A DNA stretch of 64,000 nt from Buxus sempervirens (GCA_947561395.2 OX387187.1:36871829-36935828); one strand, 5' to 3'; positions 12,443 through 23,352 are shown, numbered from the stretch's first letter. Program-made: numbers and translations. The notes: generated from the sequence alone by a model not told the origin.

Positions 12443-13570
12443 AAAAAGCACCACTAATTTTTAATTATCAAAGTTTAGTGACTGAATCATAGTTATTTAT
12501 AAAAACTTAAACTAAAAACCAAATTCGTCAAAAAAATAAAAAAAAAGGCATTGTTAGAACTGTTGGTTATTTGTATTATAAATATAATTGAAAAAATGAC
12601 TAATTATATTTAAAAAATATAATGTCACAATAGTTACAAATTAAATGACTATAAAACATGCATAAAATATTAATTGTGATATTTTTTAAAACAATATGTT
12701 TTATAGTCATTTACAAATTAAATGACTATAAAACTTAATAATTATAAAGTAATAAGATATAAATAAAATGACGCTCATTCTCAATTTTACCGTAACAAAT
12801 ATTAAATGTAATTCTTCTCTAAAAGTTTGGATCGATGTATTCATCACTATAAACCTCAATGATAATTCTATAGAAAAAATAATAATAATATGTAAGGGTT
12901 GTAGCTTTATCTCCTATGAAAGTATAAAAAGAAACTTGTTGATGAAAAAGCCCAACCGTCAGGTGGCGGACTCTGAACATGATAGCATATGATGGTCGCT
13001 GCATGAATAGTCACAGTAAGTCTTGGCAGACGATATTTATGAATATAATAATTAAAATTCAGTCAGCTCTATTTTGGATTAGAACTCTTTAAAAAACATT
13101 TATTAAAATAATCAAATTTTAATGACAATTTCCTATTACAAACCCCTCATTTCTTTCAAGAATATACAATGTTATACAAGTTAATTGATAAAGTGGACAA
13201 GTCACCTATGAAATGACTTATACAAAACACTGCTGACTTGTATAATTATATAGCAATTTGTATCCCTTTATAAAATGATTTGCACGATACAATATATTAA
13301 CTTTTACAGTTCAGTTATAGGGTGTTTTCTATATTTTATCAATTACCTTGTATAGCAAAGTATAACGGCATCCTTAGAAGGTGAATTCGGTTTGCAACCG
13401 TAAAATCAACAACGTATAAGGGCATTCTTGGAATATCATTTTTCACCAAATAAAATTACAACCAACCGTGGTGATTGAATTTTAATTATTTTCAACTTTC
13501 CTTTATTTCATAATCTTGACGGGGACTTTTCGTGTACCCACGCAGGCTTTACAGGTCATTGTATCTCAAA

Positions 13571-13770
13571 AATGTTGCTAAGGACATTTCATCACCGACC
13601 CTGTCATTCTGATTAATGGCCACTGCATTTTTGTAGGGTCCATGTACAGATAATGCCCGGTCTTGGTGTTAAGAATTCCGACTCTTCTCGACTACCAGCT
13701 GCCTCAATAATGTTGGTAGGACATTTCATCACCGACCGTGTCATTCTGATTAATGACATTCTGATTAATG
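13571..13770. repeat. 138-bp spaced duplication upstream of NLR1
   Basis: GGACATTTCATCACCGACC followed by GTCATTCTGATTAATG occurs from 13571 and again from 13709. The final TGACATTCTGATTAA motif then repeats in short tandem. Confidence 0.75.
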
Positions 13771-14479
13771 ACATTCTCATTGACTCAAGATGGAGAAAAA
13801 GGTAATTAATTAATTTTTTTTTATTTGAAGAAAAAAAATGGTTACTAAGGAAAATTTAAAAAAGAATTGGGTCGAAGAAGACAAATTTATTTGTTTAGGA
13901 AAAAAAAAATCAACATCTCCGGTGATTATTTAAACATTGCAATAAGCAACTTCAAGGAAAGGAGGAGGATGGTCCCACTTCTTGGATAAGTGAAAAAGAA
14001 AAACCTATCAGAACCATTAAACGGGTTGGTTGGGCAACATAATTCAGATTCAGTTGGATAATTTTTGAAAATTGAGAATTAGTGATACCTTTTTTAAAAT
14101 AACTAACAATCGGTGTCACTTTACTAATCGAGAAGAATTTTTTCCAAAAATATCTTCAAAATATTTGCAAATCTCATTTGTACCTAAATGAGTATAAAGG
14201 TTTTCAAAGTCTTTTGAGGACATTCTCGGAAGAAAGAGTTTTTAAGAATTTTCTGACTGAATATAAATTATATTTAAGACGTTGCATTAAAAATCAATTT
14301 CCCCGTGATTTCATCGTTCAGTCGTTGCTTATAGCCTTTGGTTTTGCTCCCTTCTTGCTTTGCTTCACAAAGTTACTTTATCTTTCTTCTTAACTCTCCA
14401 ATCTGTGCGGCTGTGCCTCCCTTCCCTGTAAGTTGCAAAATTTTCATTTCAAATCAGTTGAGGAAGTAAAGAGGTGCAA
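13771..14479 (+). promoter_or_regulatory. NLR1 upstream region
   Basis: The segment matches the NLR2 upstream region (30840-31185), for example GCTCCCTTCTTGCTTTGC followed by the 5'-leader sequence ATCAGTTGAGGA. A MITE end (ATTCAGATTCAGTTGG) lies at 14041-14160. I cannot fix a TATA box or transcription start. Confidence 0.5.
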
Positions 14480-14575
14480 ATGACAGAAGCAGTGGTAATC
14501 CTTTCTTATTAACAAATTGGGAGAGTTTGCAAGTGTGGAAGCAGGTTCTATCATCGAAGGCCAATTGCAAATCCA
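14480..14575 (+). pseudogene. Decayed NLR start in NLR1 leader; 10-codon uORF
   Basis: The 96 bp align with the first codons of NLR2 (31186 onward): MTEAVV, then NKLGEF, then EAGS. An extra A after GTGGT shifts the frame, so the ATG at 14480 opens a ten-codon ORF ending at 14512. Homology stops at 14575, where other DNA joins before the working start at 14659. If transcription starts upstream, as in NLR2, this becomes an upstream ORF in the NLR1 mRNA. Confidence 0.75.
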
Positions 14576-14658
14576 TTAATAACGAATCCTGCTTGTGCCT
14601 CTCCTCTCCATTAATAACATAATTCCTGTTTCTGATACAAGCAATTCAGGAGGTGCCA

Positions 14659-17442
14659 ATGGCAGAAGCATTGGTATCGGGTATTGTAACCAAATTGGGA
14701 GAGTTTCTTGTAACCAAATTGGGAGATTTTGTGATTGGTGAAGCAGGTTCGTTGGTCCAAGGCCAATCTCAGATACAGGATGATGTTGAGTTCATCAAGC
14801 GTGAGCTTTCCACCATGGAGGCCTTCTTGAGAGAAGCGGAGCGGAAAAGCATACGGGATGATTCTGTGAGAGAGTGGGTGGCTCAAGTGAGAGATGAAGC
14901 CTATAAGGTGGAGGATGTTCTCGAAGAATTCGTCGTTCGAATGCTTGTAATTGACAACTCCATACGAGGCACTGGTTGCCGACATCTCGTGTCCTGCATC
15001 TCATCTCCATGTTTTCTTCTAAAGCAATTTTTTCTGCGCCGTCAATTTCATACTCGGATGCTAACTATCAAAACTGAACTCCAACAAATCTCGGAGAGAA
15101 GGCATCGATACAACCTCGAAGGAATTGGTACAAGCTCAAGTCGGGAAGATGAAGGATGTGACGTTGCATCCTATCCTTTTGAGGAAGAAGTTGATATCAT
15201 AGGCGTAGACAAAGATGTGAAGCAAATACAAGAGTGGTTAACAGAGGAACACCATCACCGCCTAATTGTGTCAGTGGTTGGTCATGGAGGTTCAGGCAAG
15301 ACTACTCTTATTAAGAGGGTTTACAATAAAATCAAGGGAGAGTTTGATTGCTATGCTTGGATCTGTGTATCCCAAGACTTTAAAAGGCAACAGAATCTAC
15401 GACAGATGCTTATACAATTCCATGAAAGTCGAAGGGAGGTAGTTCCGAATTCGGAGGACTTAGTCGGGCGTATCCACAGCTATTTGGCGGGTAAAAGGTA
15501 TCTTTTAGTCCTTGATGACGTTTGGGATGCCAAAGTCTGGGAAGCAATCAAATGTGAATTGCCTCGTGAAGGAGAAGGTAAGGTTATCTTCACAACTCGC
15601 TTGGTAGCTGTAACTTCTTCAATAGAAGAGCTTTGCAAAGTTCATCATATGAATCCACTGTCCCAAGAATTGGCTTGGGAACTTTTCTGTAAAAAGGCTT
15701 TTAGGAACAGCTTCCCACAAGGGTGTTGCCCATATCACTTGAGGCAAACAGGAGAAGCTTTGCTCAAAAAATGTAATGGCTTGCCATTGGCAATTGTTGT
15801 CATTGGAGGCCTCATGTCAAAAAGGAGTTGTAGTTTATCTGAGTGGGATGAGGTCTTAGAGAATCTAGATTGGGAATTGAATAACAACCAAGATCTAGAA
15901 AAGCTAAGTCGGGTCCTTTTGACAAGCTACAATTACTTGCCTCCTCGATTGAAATATTGTTTCTTATATTTTGGTTTGTTCCCGGAGGATCATGAAATCC
16001 AACCATCAAGATTGATTCGTGTATGGGTGGCCGAAGGTCTTGTAGAAAGTCACCCTCGAAAAACATTGGAGGAGGTTGCAAATGAATACCTCTCTCAACT
16101 CATTGATAGGGGCTTCCTTCAACTTGACAATAATTTTGCGGAGATCGGGAGAAAACGTCTGCGAGTGCACGATCTCATGCGGGATATTGCCATTCACATG
16201 ATGAAAAAGGAAGAATTTGGTGAAATTCTCGACGATCGAAGCAATAACATAGTTTTAAAGGGACAACGTCGTGTGGCAATCCAGAGCAATGTGTCAAGTG
16301 TTCAATACAGCTTGGTTCATCTCAACACTCGCTCCTTCCAGGCATTTGTAGAGATAAAGCTACCATATGAGACAATATTGCGGCCTTTGTTGTCAAATCT
16401 CAAGCGACTAAGGGTGTTAGAACTGTCAGGAATGGTATTCCTTGAGCACTTGCCCAGTGAAGTGGGGGAATTGGTTCACTTGCGTTATTTGAGTATAAGG
16501 GGGACACGTGTATCTGAAATTCCTATTTCATTGCAAAATTTGTACAATTTACAGGCATTGGATGTTCGGGATACACGAGTTAAAAGTTTTTCACAAGGAA
16601 TGCTACTTGGAAAGCTCCCACAATTAAGGCACCTTCTTCTAAAACAGCTAAGGTATGCAGGAGAGTACTTCAGTTTTCAGAACTTGACGATTGAGCCCAA
16701 CAACTTAATCAACTTGCAGACATTGTCCGGAGCACGTGCTGAAGAAAGTTTAATAAGACAGCTGGACTACTTAACCGGGCTGAGAAAATTGAGTCTTGTA
16801 GTTATGAAAGGACAAGACTCTATGGAGCTATGTTCTCGTATTAAGAAGATGCAAAACCTTCGCGTCTTGAGAATGAAGTGCTATACTGAGAATGAATGTC
16901 TTGATCTGGAAACCATGTCTCCACCCCCACGCTACATCGAGAAATTGCATTTGGAGGGAACTATTAAGGGGGAGTTACCTTCATGGATAGGCTCTCTCAA
17001 CTGTCTTCGGAGAATCGATTTGCTGGTTAGCAAATTAAAGGAGGATCCAATGAGCACCCTTTCAAAATTGCCTAGTCTGGAGGTCCTTAAATTAATTGAT
17101 GCTTACGATGGAAGAAAGATGAGTTGGGGTGATGGTTGTATGGAGCTATTTCCTAGACTTAAATATCTAGCTATATGCGGTATGTTGGAATTGGAGGAGT
17201 TAAGTGAGATAAAAGAGGGCACGATGCCACACTTAGTTAATCTTGCTATAGTGGGCTGCCCAAAATTAAAAAAGATTCCACATGGGCTTCAACACCTCAA
17301 AGCACTCAAATACCTTTCCATCCATGACATGAATGAGGACTTCTGCGAGAGATTGCGTCCAGGTGGGGAGGACCACTGGTTGATCCATCACATTCCCCAT
17401 GTCAGCATTGGCGGAGAACGCATTCCCACGGTTAATTTCTAG
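14659..17442 (+). CDS. NLR1: RPM1-like CC-NB-ARC-LRR immune receptor
   Basis: An intronless gene for 927 residues, close to the usual CNL length. Such proteins sense pathogen effectors inside the cell and trigger defence and cell death. ATG 14659 gives MAEALVSG; upstream codons in frame lack an ATG. The CC domain (about 1-160) has an EDVID-type motif (KVEDVLEEF). NB-ARC shows P-loop GHGGSGKTT (208-216, K214), kinase-2 LDDVW (285-289), RNBS-B TTR ending at 314, GLPLA 374-378, RNBS-D from C434 and VHD 503-505 in place of MHD. LRRs fill about 520-927. Odd points: a 24-bp duplication in helix 1 (14686-14733), loss of 8-9 residues before kinase-2 relative to NLR2 and NLR3, and mosaic ancestry. The family assignment is firm; the recognised effector is unknown. 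Confidence 0.97.
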   Translation: MAEALVSGIVTKLGEFLVTKLGDFVIGEAGSLVQGQSQIQDDVEFIKRELSTMEAFLREAERKSIRDDSVREWVAQVRDEAYKVEDVLEEFVVRMLVIDNSIRGTGCRHLVSCISSPCFLLKQFFLRRQFHTRMLTIKTELQQISERRHRYNLEGIGTSSSREDEGCDVASYPFEEEVDIIGVDKDVKQIQEWLTEEHHHRLIVSVVGHGGSGKTTLIKRVYNKIKGEFDCYAWICVSQDFKRQQNLRQMLIQFHESRREVVPNSEDLVGRIHSYLAGKRYLLVLDDVWDAKVWEAIKCELPREGEGKVIFTTRLVAVTSSIEELCKVHHMNPLSQELAWELFCKKAFRNSFPQGCCPYHLRQTGEALLKKCNGLPLAIVVIGGLMSKRSCSLSEWDEVLENLDWELNNNQDLEKLSRVLLTSYNYLPPRLKYCFLYFGLFPEDHEIQPSRLIRVWVAEGLVESHPRKTLEEVANEYLSQLIDRGFLQLDNNFAEIGRKRLRVHDLMRDIAIHMMKKEEFGEILDDRSNNIVLKGQRRVAIQSNVSSVQYSLVHLNTRSFQAFVEIKLPYETILRPLLSNLKRLRVLELSGMVFLEHLPSEVGELVHLRYLSIRGTRVSEIPISLQNLYNLQALDVRDTRVKSFSQGMLLGKLPQLRHLLLKQLRYAGEYFSFQNLTIEPNNLINLQTLSGARAEESLIRQLDYLTGLRKLSLVVMKGQDSMELCSRIKKMQNLRVLRMKCYTENECLDLETMSPPPRYIEKLHLEGTIKGELPSWIGSLNCLRRIDLLVSKLKEDPMSTLSKLPSLEVLKLIDAYDGRKMSWGDGCMELFPRLKYLAICGMLELEELSEIKEGTMPHLVNLAIVGCPKLKKIPHGLQHLKALKYLSIHDMNEDFCERLRPGGEDHWLIHHIPHVSIGGERIPTVNF
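14686..14733 (+). repeat. In-frame 24-bp tandem duplication in NLR1 helix 1
   Basis: GTAACCAAATTGGGAGAGTT at 14686 repeats from 14710. It adds eight residues (VTKLGEFL then VTKLGDFV) to the first CC helix; NLR2 and NLR3 have one unit. Confidence 0.9.
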
Positions 17443-17482
17443 TGAAAATGGCCTATAGTCAACGATTTGGAAAACTTCACTT

Positions 17483-18001
17483 GTGAGTTTCTTTCTCTCT
17501 CTCTTTCTCCTTTCATGTGAGATCTAATCTTATAAATGCCAATTATCTGCTCTTTGTTTCAATGTCTATTTTTATAATAAACTTGGAACTATCTTTTCTT
17601 AGTATTTATAAAGTATGAGATCACAATCCAAGTTCCTAATTTATTTTCTTTTCTCATCTTTATGCGAAACTTTTTAACTTTTAGAATCATCTTCATTATT
17701 TCTCTACATAGTCAAAACTATTCCTTTTATTTTTAGGCTTCTCAGTTGAGAGCATTATATATAAAATCCCTAATAGCTTATTCTTCCCACTTTTATTTAT
17801 TTATTTATCCTCTTTCCTTTAATGCTTCTGATCTATATATATTCTACTCAATGTGAAATTATGGGATTACATTTTCAGAGTTTTAGAGGGGTTTTTTTTA
17901 ATGATAGTGTCCAGTTTCCTTTGTTTGAAGAATCATGCAACATTGGGTGTCCTTTTTTAAACTTCAGAGATGTCTTGACTTTGTTGTCTCTTTAATTTCA
18001 G
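17483..18001 (+). other. Candidate 3'-UTR intron of NLR1
   Basis: Donor CACTT|GTGAGTTTC and acceptor TTTCAG recur at matching places after NLR2 and NLR3. The donor is 40 nt past the stop codon. Splicing is inferred from conservation only. Confidence 0.5.
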
Positions 18002-19056
18002 GTAATAAAGGAACACCTGCTTGATGTAGTGTTTTCATTGATACTGGACCCAATCAATGTGCCGTGCAGCTACTGCATCTTCTTCATTGGCAAGCATGAT
18101 TTATATTTCACATTCAAAATCATTGTGTTTGGCATTCTTTTTTCTCTCTGTTTTCTAGACTTGTTCAAGATCTTTCTTTCTTTTGTTGCTTGCGTTATAT
18201 ATTTTACATGAATGTGTTGCTTTGTATTATTGTGGTGGCTACAGCCACAGACATGGGATTCTTATAAAGCTATAATTGCATGGTCTTTCAACCATAAGTT
18301 TCAATAGTTGGGTTTGGATTATCTGCATTAGGAGTTTTCTCTCTTTTTTTTTATGAGGGTTCAACTATAAGTTCAACTATGAAATGGATATGCCGGGGCA
18401 CTGCTCTTCTTTGTATTTACGATTTTTATGAGGGTTTAGTAACCATCTTACTAATGTTTTAGCATGAACATCACCGAATTCTTTGAAACACTGAACCACA
18501 GCGGTGAATTTTTAAGGGAAAATAAGCACACTGCAGATTTTGTTGAAGGCTTGTTTGGTTTAGGCTTATATGATTCCAGTATATAATGCTGTTGATCCAA
18601 ATTCATCAGACGGTTTGGAATGGTAAGATGGCCCACTAGGACATCATGGATGCGAGAGCATTTGGGATACACGCTTGTTAAAATATTGGGCCGGATTGGT
18701 TGAAGAGAAATAAACCTGGCCTAGCCCAGCCCAAACAGTAGTTTTTGTAAACATGCTCTATTAATCCAAAATCCAAAATGTTTTGTGCCTAAACTAGGAC
18801 AGTTTTTTAAGAAAAATATATCTATATTGGATTTATGATAACTCGCAGGGTGCACATGCAATACTGCACGTAAAGAGAGTAAGAAGGAATTGTTTTGCAA
18901 CTGTGAGATTTTAAATGAATGGGAAGAGTTTTAACAATTTTAATCCTATATTAATTATGCCTTAACAACAAACTATAAGGGCTTTTTGGGGAAGTCATGC
19001 ATAGTTTTTGGCAAGCATAAATTTTGATTTAAATATCAATAAATGATTACTTAGGA
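18002..19056 (+). repeat. NLR 3' flank, shared with NLR2
   Basis: The segment aligns with 34805-35807 downstream of NLR2, for example TGATCCAAATTCATCAGACG and the shared end GATGATTACTTAGGAC-like sequence. Homology ends near 19056, which marks the right edge of the NLR1/NLR2 duplication. No gene is recognised here. Confidence 0.75.
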
Positions 19057-19457
19057 CTAGGGTTGCCTAGCTATGCCACGTCGGGCTCTGGTATCCGGGC
19101 ACGCCGCCTGTTAGGCCGAGTGGCCTGCCAAGGCTAGCCCCTTTTTGACTGTTTTACACCCCCCAGCAGCCATAGGGGAATATGCTTGTAATTGACTATA
19201 AATGACAATTTTCACCATTCCAACTGTCAAATAACAGTCATATTGGAGGGTAAAGGGATGGTAAATAGCCACTTTTGGCTTTCTATAAATAGCCTAACCA
19301 TTTCCACTCTAAACCACACCTCTTCTACAATCTCTTACTTTTCTCTTCTTAATTTATTAGTCTTGTTGAGACTTTTGGCCAATGGTCGGTAAACCCGGCA
19401 GAGTGCTCACATGGGGAGATCCCTAGTCCCATCATTGGTCAAACTTTTAACAAGAGT
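19057..19457. other. Intergenic, no recognised feature
   Basis: Unique-looking sequence between the NLR flank and a CACTA end. The ORF at 19192-19392 has no recognisable signature. Confidence 0.4.
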
Positions 19458-19618
19458 CACTACAAAAAAAAGACACTTTTTGTGACGGACTATGACCGCC
19501 GCTAAAAGTGAAAGGCCTGCCGCTAAAAACCACACCCAATGACACTTGTCCGCCATAGATTCGCCCATCGTTGATAGAATCAGTCATGGACGTGGCGGAC
19601 ACGACCCGCCGCTAAAGG
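19458..19618 (+). mobile_element. CACTA (EnSpm-type) transposon end
   Basis: The segment starts CACTACAAAAAAAAGAC and is followed by repeated GCGGC/CCGCCGCTAAA motifs in both orientations, which is the pattern of CACTA terminal and subterminal repeats. I did not find the opposite end or a matching 3-bp TSD. Confidence 0.55.
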
Positions 19619-19678
19619 TCTTTTGTTTTGTTTTGGCGTTCTGTTACAACCCAGATTTTTTTATTTTCACAAATAACA

Positions 19679-19754
19679 CCCCCCCCCCCCCCCCCCCCCT
19701 CTTCCCTCTCTTTGTACCTGTAACCACCCCCCACCCCCTTCTTTATCCCCCCCT

Positions 19755-19802
<48 letters not shown>
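19679..19802. repeat. Poly-C and (CT)n simple repeats
   Basis: A 21-base C run at 19679-19699, a C-rich stretch, then (CT)n at 19759-19802. The ORFs read through here are low-complexity artefacts. Confidence 0.95.
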
Positions 19803-19804
<2 letters not shown>

Positions 19805-20873
19805 GCAATCACCCAAATTCAATCAAATTAAATCAAATAAATAATAACAATAATTTACAAATTAAAAAAAAAAAAATTTGAAACTCGCACTTTCCATTAC
19901 AATATTAATATCAAGCCAAAAACACAAAAAAAAAAATAAAAAATAAAAAATAAAACCCTGTTTTATGACATTTGATAGTTCAAAATTCATCTACAAACTT
20001 GATTAGAAAAACAAAAAAAAAAAAAAAAAAATTTTGTTCACAACCATGGTTTGATGCTTTGAAATCCATCTCCAAACCTTCAAGCTTTATTGCGAAAACA
20101 CCAATAACACCAAAAATAGTCATGATAATAAAGTGACTAAATACACATACTCCAGTTGCTTTAAACATACCTGTCCATGACCAATATCTTATCATTCACA
20201 ACTTATCTAAGATTCTAGGAACCAAAATGGGAAGAAACCCAGCATGTAGATCTAAAAATCAATAAAAGAGACATGAACAGACACTAGCAGCAATGGACCT
20301 TCACCAATATCTTATCTTTCCTGTATTTGAGTACTAAGAATATTGTAACACTATGCAGATAAAGTTTTACTGCAGAAAACAAATACTACCATCTCTGGAA
20401 CAAAGAAATCAAACTGTTGAGTTTCAATTCCTAGTTGAAAGCTCAAAATTTTAATGAAAGACCAACTAACCATTGACTTTACAGTCTTGCATGATTTTTC
20501 CAATATGCTAAAATAAGAAAAAAAAATTCAGTACTAACGTAATTGGCAAAAAACAAATTTCTATGCAGTAAAAAGGTTTCAAACATCAGACCAATCTGTT
20601 TTATTTTTGTCTCTCTCTATACAAATACAATGAACTTACCTGCAAGGCAAATGTACATACTGCTGCCGCAGGACTAGCTAGCAAGCCAAATGAAAAAACT
20701 GTAACCCTGAACAGGGACATAAAATTATAGTCAGATGCTCCACTGTTCAAGATTAACATATTACAGCAACATTTGAACAGCAAAATAGTTATTCTAACAG
20801 GAAAATAATTCACCCTAATTATATAGCAAAGAGAATATATTAGGAATTGTAGAATTTCAAGTACCTAGTTCAC
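19803..20873. other. Intergenic, no recognised feature
   Basis: A-rich runs near 19866 and 20012, and no gene or terminal repeat that I can support. Confidence 0.4.
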
Positions 20874-20876
20874 CAA

Positions 20877-22781
20877 GGCTCCGTTTGGATACCGAGAGAT
20901 TGTGAGAAAGACATGTGAGAAAAGAAAGTAAGAGAAAAGTGAAGTAAAAGAAACTGAAAAGTAATTTTCTTGATACTGTTTGGATGTCGCAAGAAAATTT
21001 TATGGTTTTAATTGAAAATCTATAATTTTGTGTTTGGATAACGAGAAAGTTAATAGAATCCTAAATACAATTTCCAATTATACCCTCACATAAGCATAAT
21101 CACATAAGGCATACGCAATGTATGGCTTATGTGAGTCCATAAGCTCCACAAACTGAATAGGTTTTTGGTTGAAAAGGCATATTATGGTAAAGCGAAGAAA
21201 TATCCAGATTGCAACCACCATTCTCATGAGTTTGCGCATTGGCCCCTTTTTGTCCTTATTATTTGCATTTAAAGGGGCGTGTTGGAATGAGCATTTCCAC
21301 GTCTAGAAATCTCCACTGACCTTTTTTTTTTAATATACCCAGACATCAAAGCGTCTTAAAAGTTCAGAAGCAAACAACAGTTAACGAGAAGTTTGTTTTG
21401 CAAGCCCTTTTTCACTGAAACAAACATTATCCAAAGCTGTTCTCTAAACAGAACATCCATCCACAAATGAAACAAGCTCAAGTGGGTACCCCCTATAGGG
21501 TAGGCAAAACAAATTTTACGAGGCACCATTTTCGTAAGGCTCGTCAAACTGTGGGGACTCAGCAGAGTGATTGGTCTCTGCTGAAATTTCCACCCCAGGT
21601 GTGGATTTGTCTGGTTGAGTTGGTACTGACAGCTTCTCCAATTTCTTCTCCTCCTTCCGTACAACCTGCCTTGGCAATACTTCTAGTAGAAAACTTCCTC
21701 CATTCCATATTGATGCAGAAACCTTAAGTATTTGGAAGATCAGATGCATTTCATATGACTCAAGGATTGAAAAGTGTTTAAACTGACAAAACACATTTTA
21801 TTCCAGATAAAGCTTGCAGAAACAACAGAGGTGGCTACACCAAAGTCCTATAGAGTGCTTGCCAGAACCATAATCTGAACTAATTGGTGATTTAGAACCT
21901 CAATTAAAAAGTTCAGAAGAAAGATAATGCAAAAAGTTTTTCTGCTGCAAAGATTCTCACCGAAGTATTTAACCTCCAAAGCAAGGGGAAGAAAAAGAAA
22001 AAAAAAACCCGGACTGATGCGCATGTTAGAAGAAGGCTCCGTCACATAAGCTTTCAGATTACCAGGTAACTAATGATGCTAGACCGCCTGAAATTCTGGT
22101 TACGATTAAGAGGACCGAGATTTGGATGTTTACACCTCACGCAACTGAGAATCATTAACATTTCATCTTCCTTCTGTGAGATGTCATAAAATTAACAAAA
22201 GCTGGGACAACCCTGAACAAATCACTCTTGAAAACCTAAACAGGAAACCAAAACGTTTAGGACGAATAGCTGCTCGTTGGTTATAGTTTCAATTGATCAG
22301 CAAAAAAATATCATTCGTTAAACCTAATTGCATTGAAGGAGAGACATCACAAACCCTTAAATCGAAAGAACTTGCCTATCCATCTAACACAAAACCTCAA
22401 ATAAACCTCACAAGGCAGAAAACAGAAGATCACAGATCATCGTTAAAAAAAATAGGAAGAAAATCAGATCAATTTTAAATCGAAAACAAAGAAGAGACTA
22501 AAGATGGCATGAGTGCGAGAACAGAATACCTTTTTTTTTTTTCCTACCAAAAAAAAAAAAAAAAGAGAGAAGGGCATTTTCGATACGTTGCGTCGGTTGC
22601 GTTTCTCATGACGCAGAATCCGACTATTTGTTGCATGAAAAAATTTAGCACGTTTACCGTTCTTTTTTTCTCTCGAGAAACCGTAGGGCCTACAGTTTCT
22701 CATTATCTAAACGCATATCAGATCTGAGAAAATGTTATTTTCTTTCACTTTTCCGCATTCTCTCGGTAACCAAACACAGCC
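20877..22781. mobile_element. 1.9-kb TIR element (PIF/Harbinger-like)
   Basis: The left end GGCTCCGTTTGGATACCGAG and the inverted right end GGCTGTGTTTGGTTACCGAG form terminal inverted repeats. The flanks carry a 3-bp duplication CAA (20874-20876, 22782-22784). The left part repeats TTTGGAT..CGAGAAAG internally. No transposase is visible. The interior holds a possible captured exon at 21516-21727, so it may be a gene-carrying non-autonomous element. Confidence 0.7.
21516..21727 (-). pseudogene. Possible captured 3'-terminal exon, family unknown
   Basis: Reading leftward, an open frame follows a plausible acceptor (CTTAAG) and encodes VSASIWNGGSFLLEVLPRQ, a charged stretch (KEEKKLEKL), and a polar tail ending ENGAS and a stop. 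Composition is protein-like rather than AT-random, and it lies in the TIR element 20877-22781. I do not recognise the protein. It could be a fragment carried by the transposon, or chance. Confidence 0.3.
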
Positions 22782-22784
22782 CAA

Positions 22785-23352
22785 GAGATACTTTTATCAG
22801 GAAAAACTTTGCACAATTGCACCAGGTTAAACTTTTATTTGAAAAACTATAAAGAGAGCCTGCAAAACAACAATGCAAAACAAAGCAGTATGTATTACAA
22901 CAAAAGCAATGGATTGGGATAGATTAAGTCAAAGGGGACAGTTCAACATAATCAGGTCAGAACATTTTCATTCCCATATTTTTTATTATTTATCTGTTCG
23001 TAGCTTTCCTTCTTTATTTTTATATTCTTCGCCTTTAGAAGTAGCCATGCAGACTGAGGAACTATTTATTTTGTTGGTACATCAGACACTGCCTGTTCAA
23101 GACATGGTTTCATGTACTAGGCACACATGCTAAGCACTAAAATATGATCAACAACCACAGTAAATACTTACTGTCTAGGACCCACTATGAACAATATTAT
23201 GTATCTCTACTAGTTGGTATCAACTGTGTGAAACCCATTCCAACATTACAATCTATTGAAAAACAAATGTACAATCAGATCGTGTACTCTAAATCATTTC
23301 TGATGAACTATATTCAAGTCCTTCTTGGTCTTCCGTTAGCCTTTTAGATCTA
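22785..23352. other. Intergenic, no recognised feature
   Basis: No terminal repeats or family signature are visible. The ORFs at 22873-23133 and 23144-23347 are not recognised. Confidence 0.4.

Larger units (their letters stand above)
8431..13540. repeat. AT-rich zone of decayed MITE copies
   Basis: No gene is visible in about 5.1 kb. Signatures of one MITE family recur in both orientations: CACTAATTTTTAATTAC, TCAGAGTTATTT and CTAAAAACCAAATTTCGTC-like ends. Copies are near 8727-8820, 10170-10240, 10955-11055, 11240-11300 and 12440-12530. A better-preserved member of the same type is at 52672-52984. The pattern is repeated nested insertion followed by decay. Confidence 0.6.
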
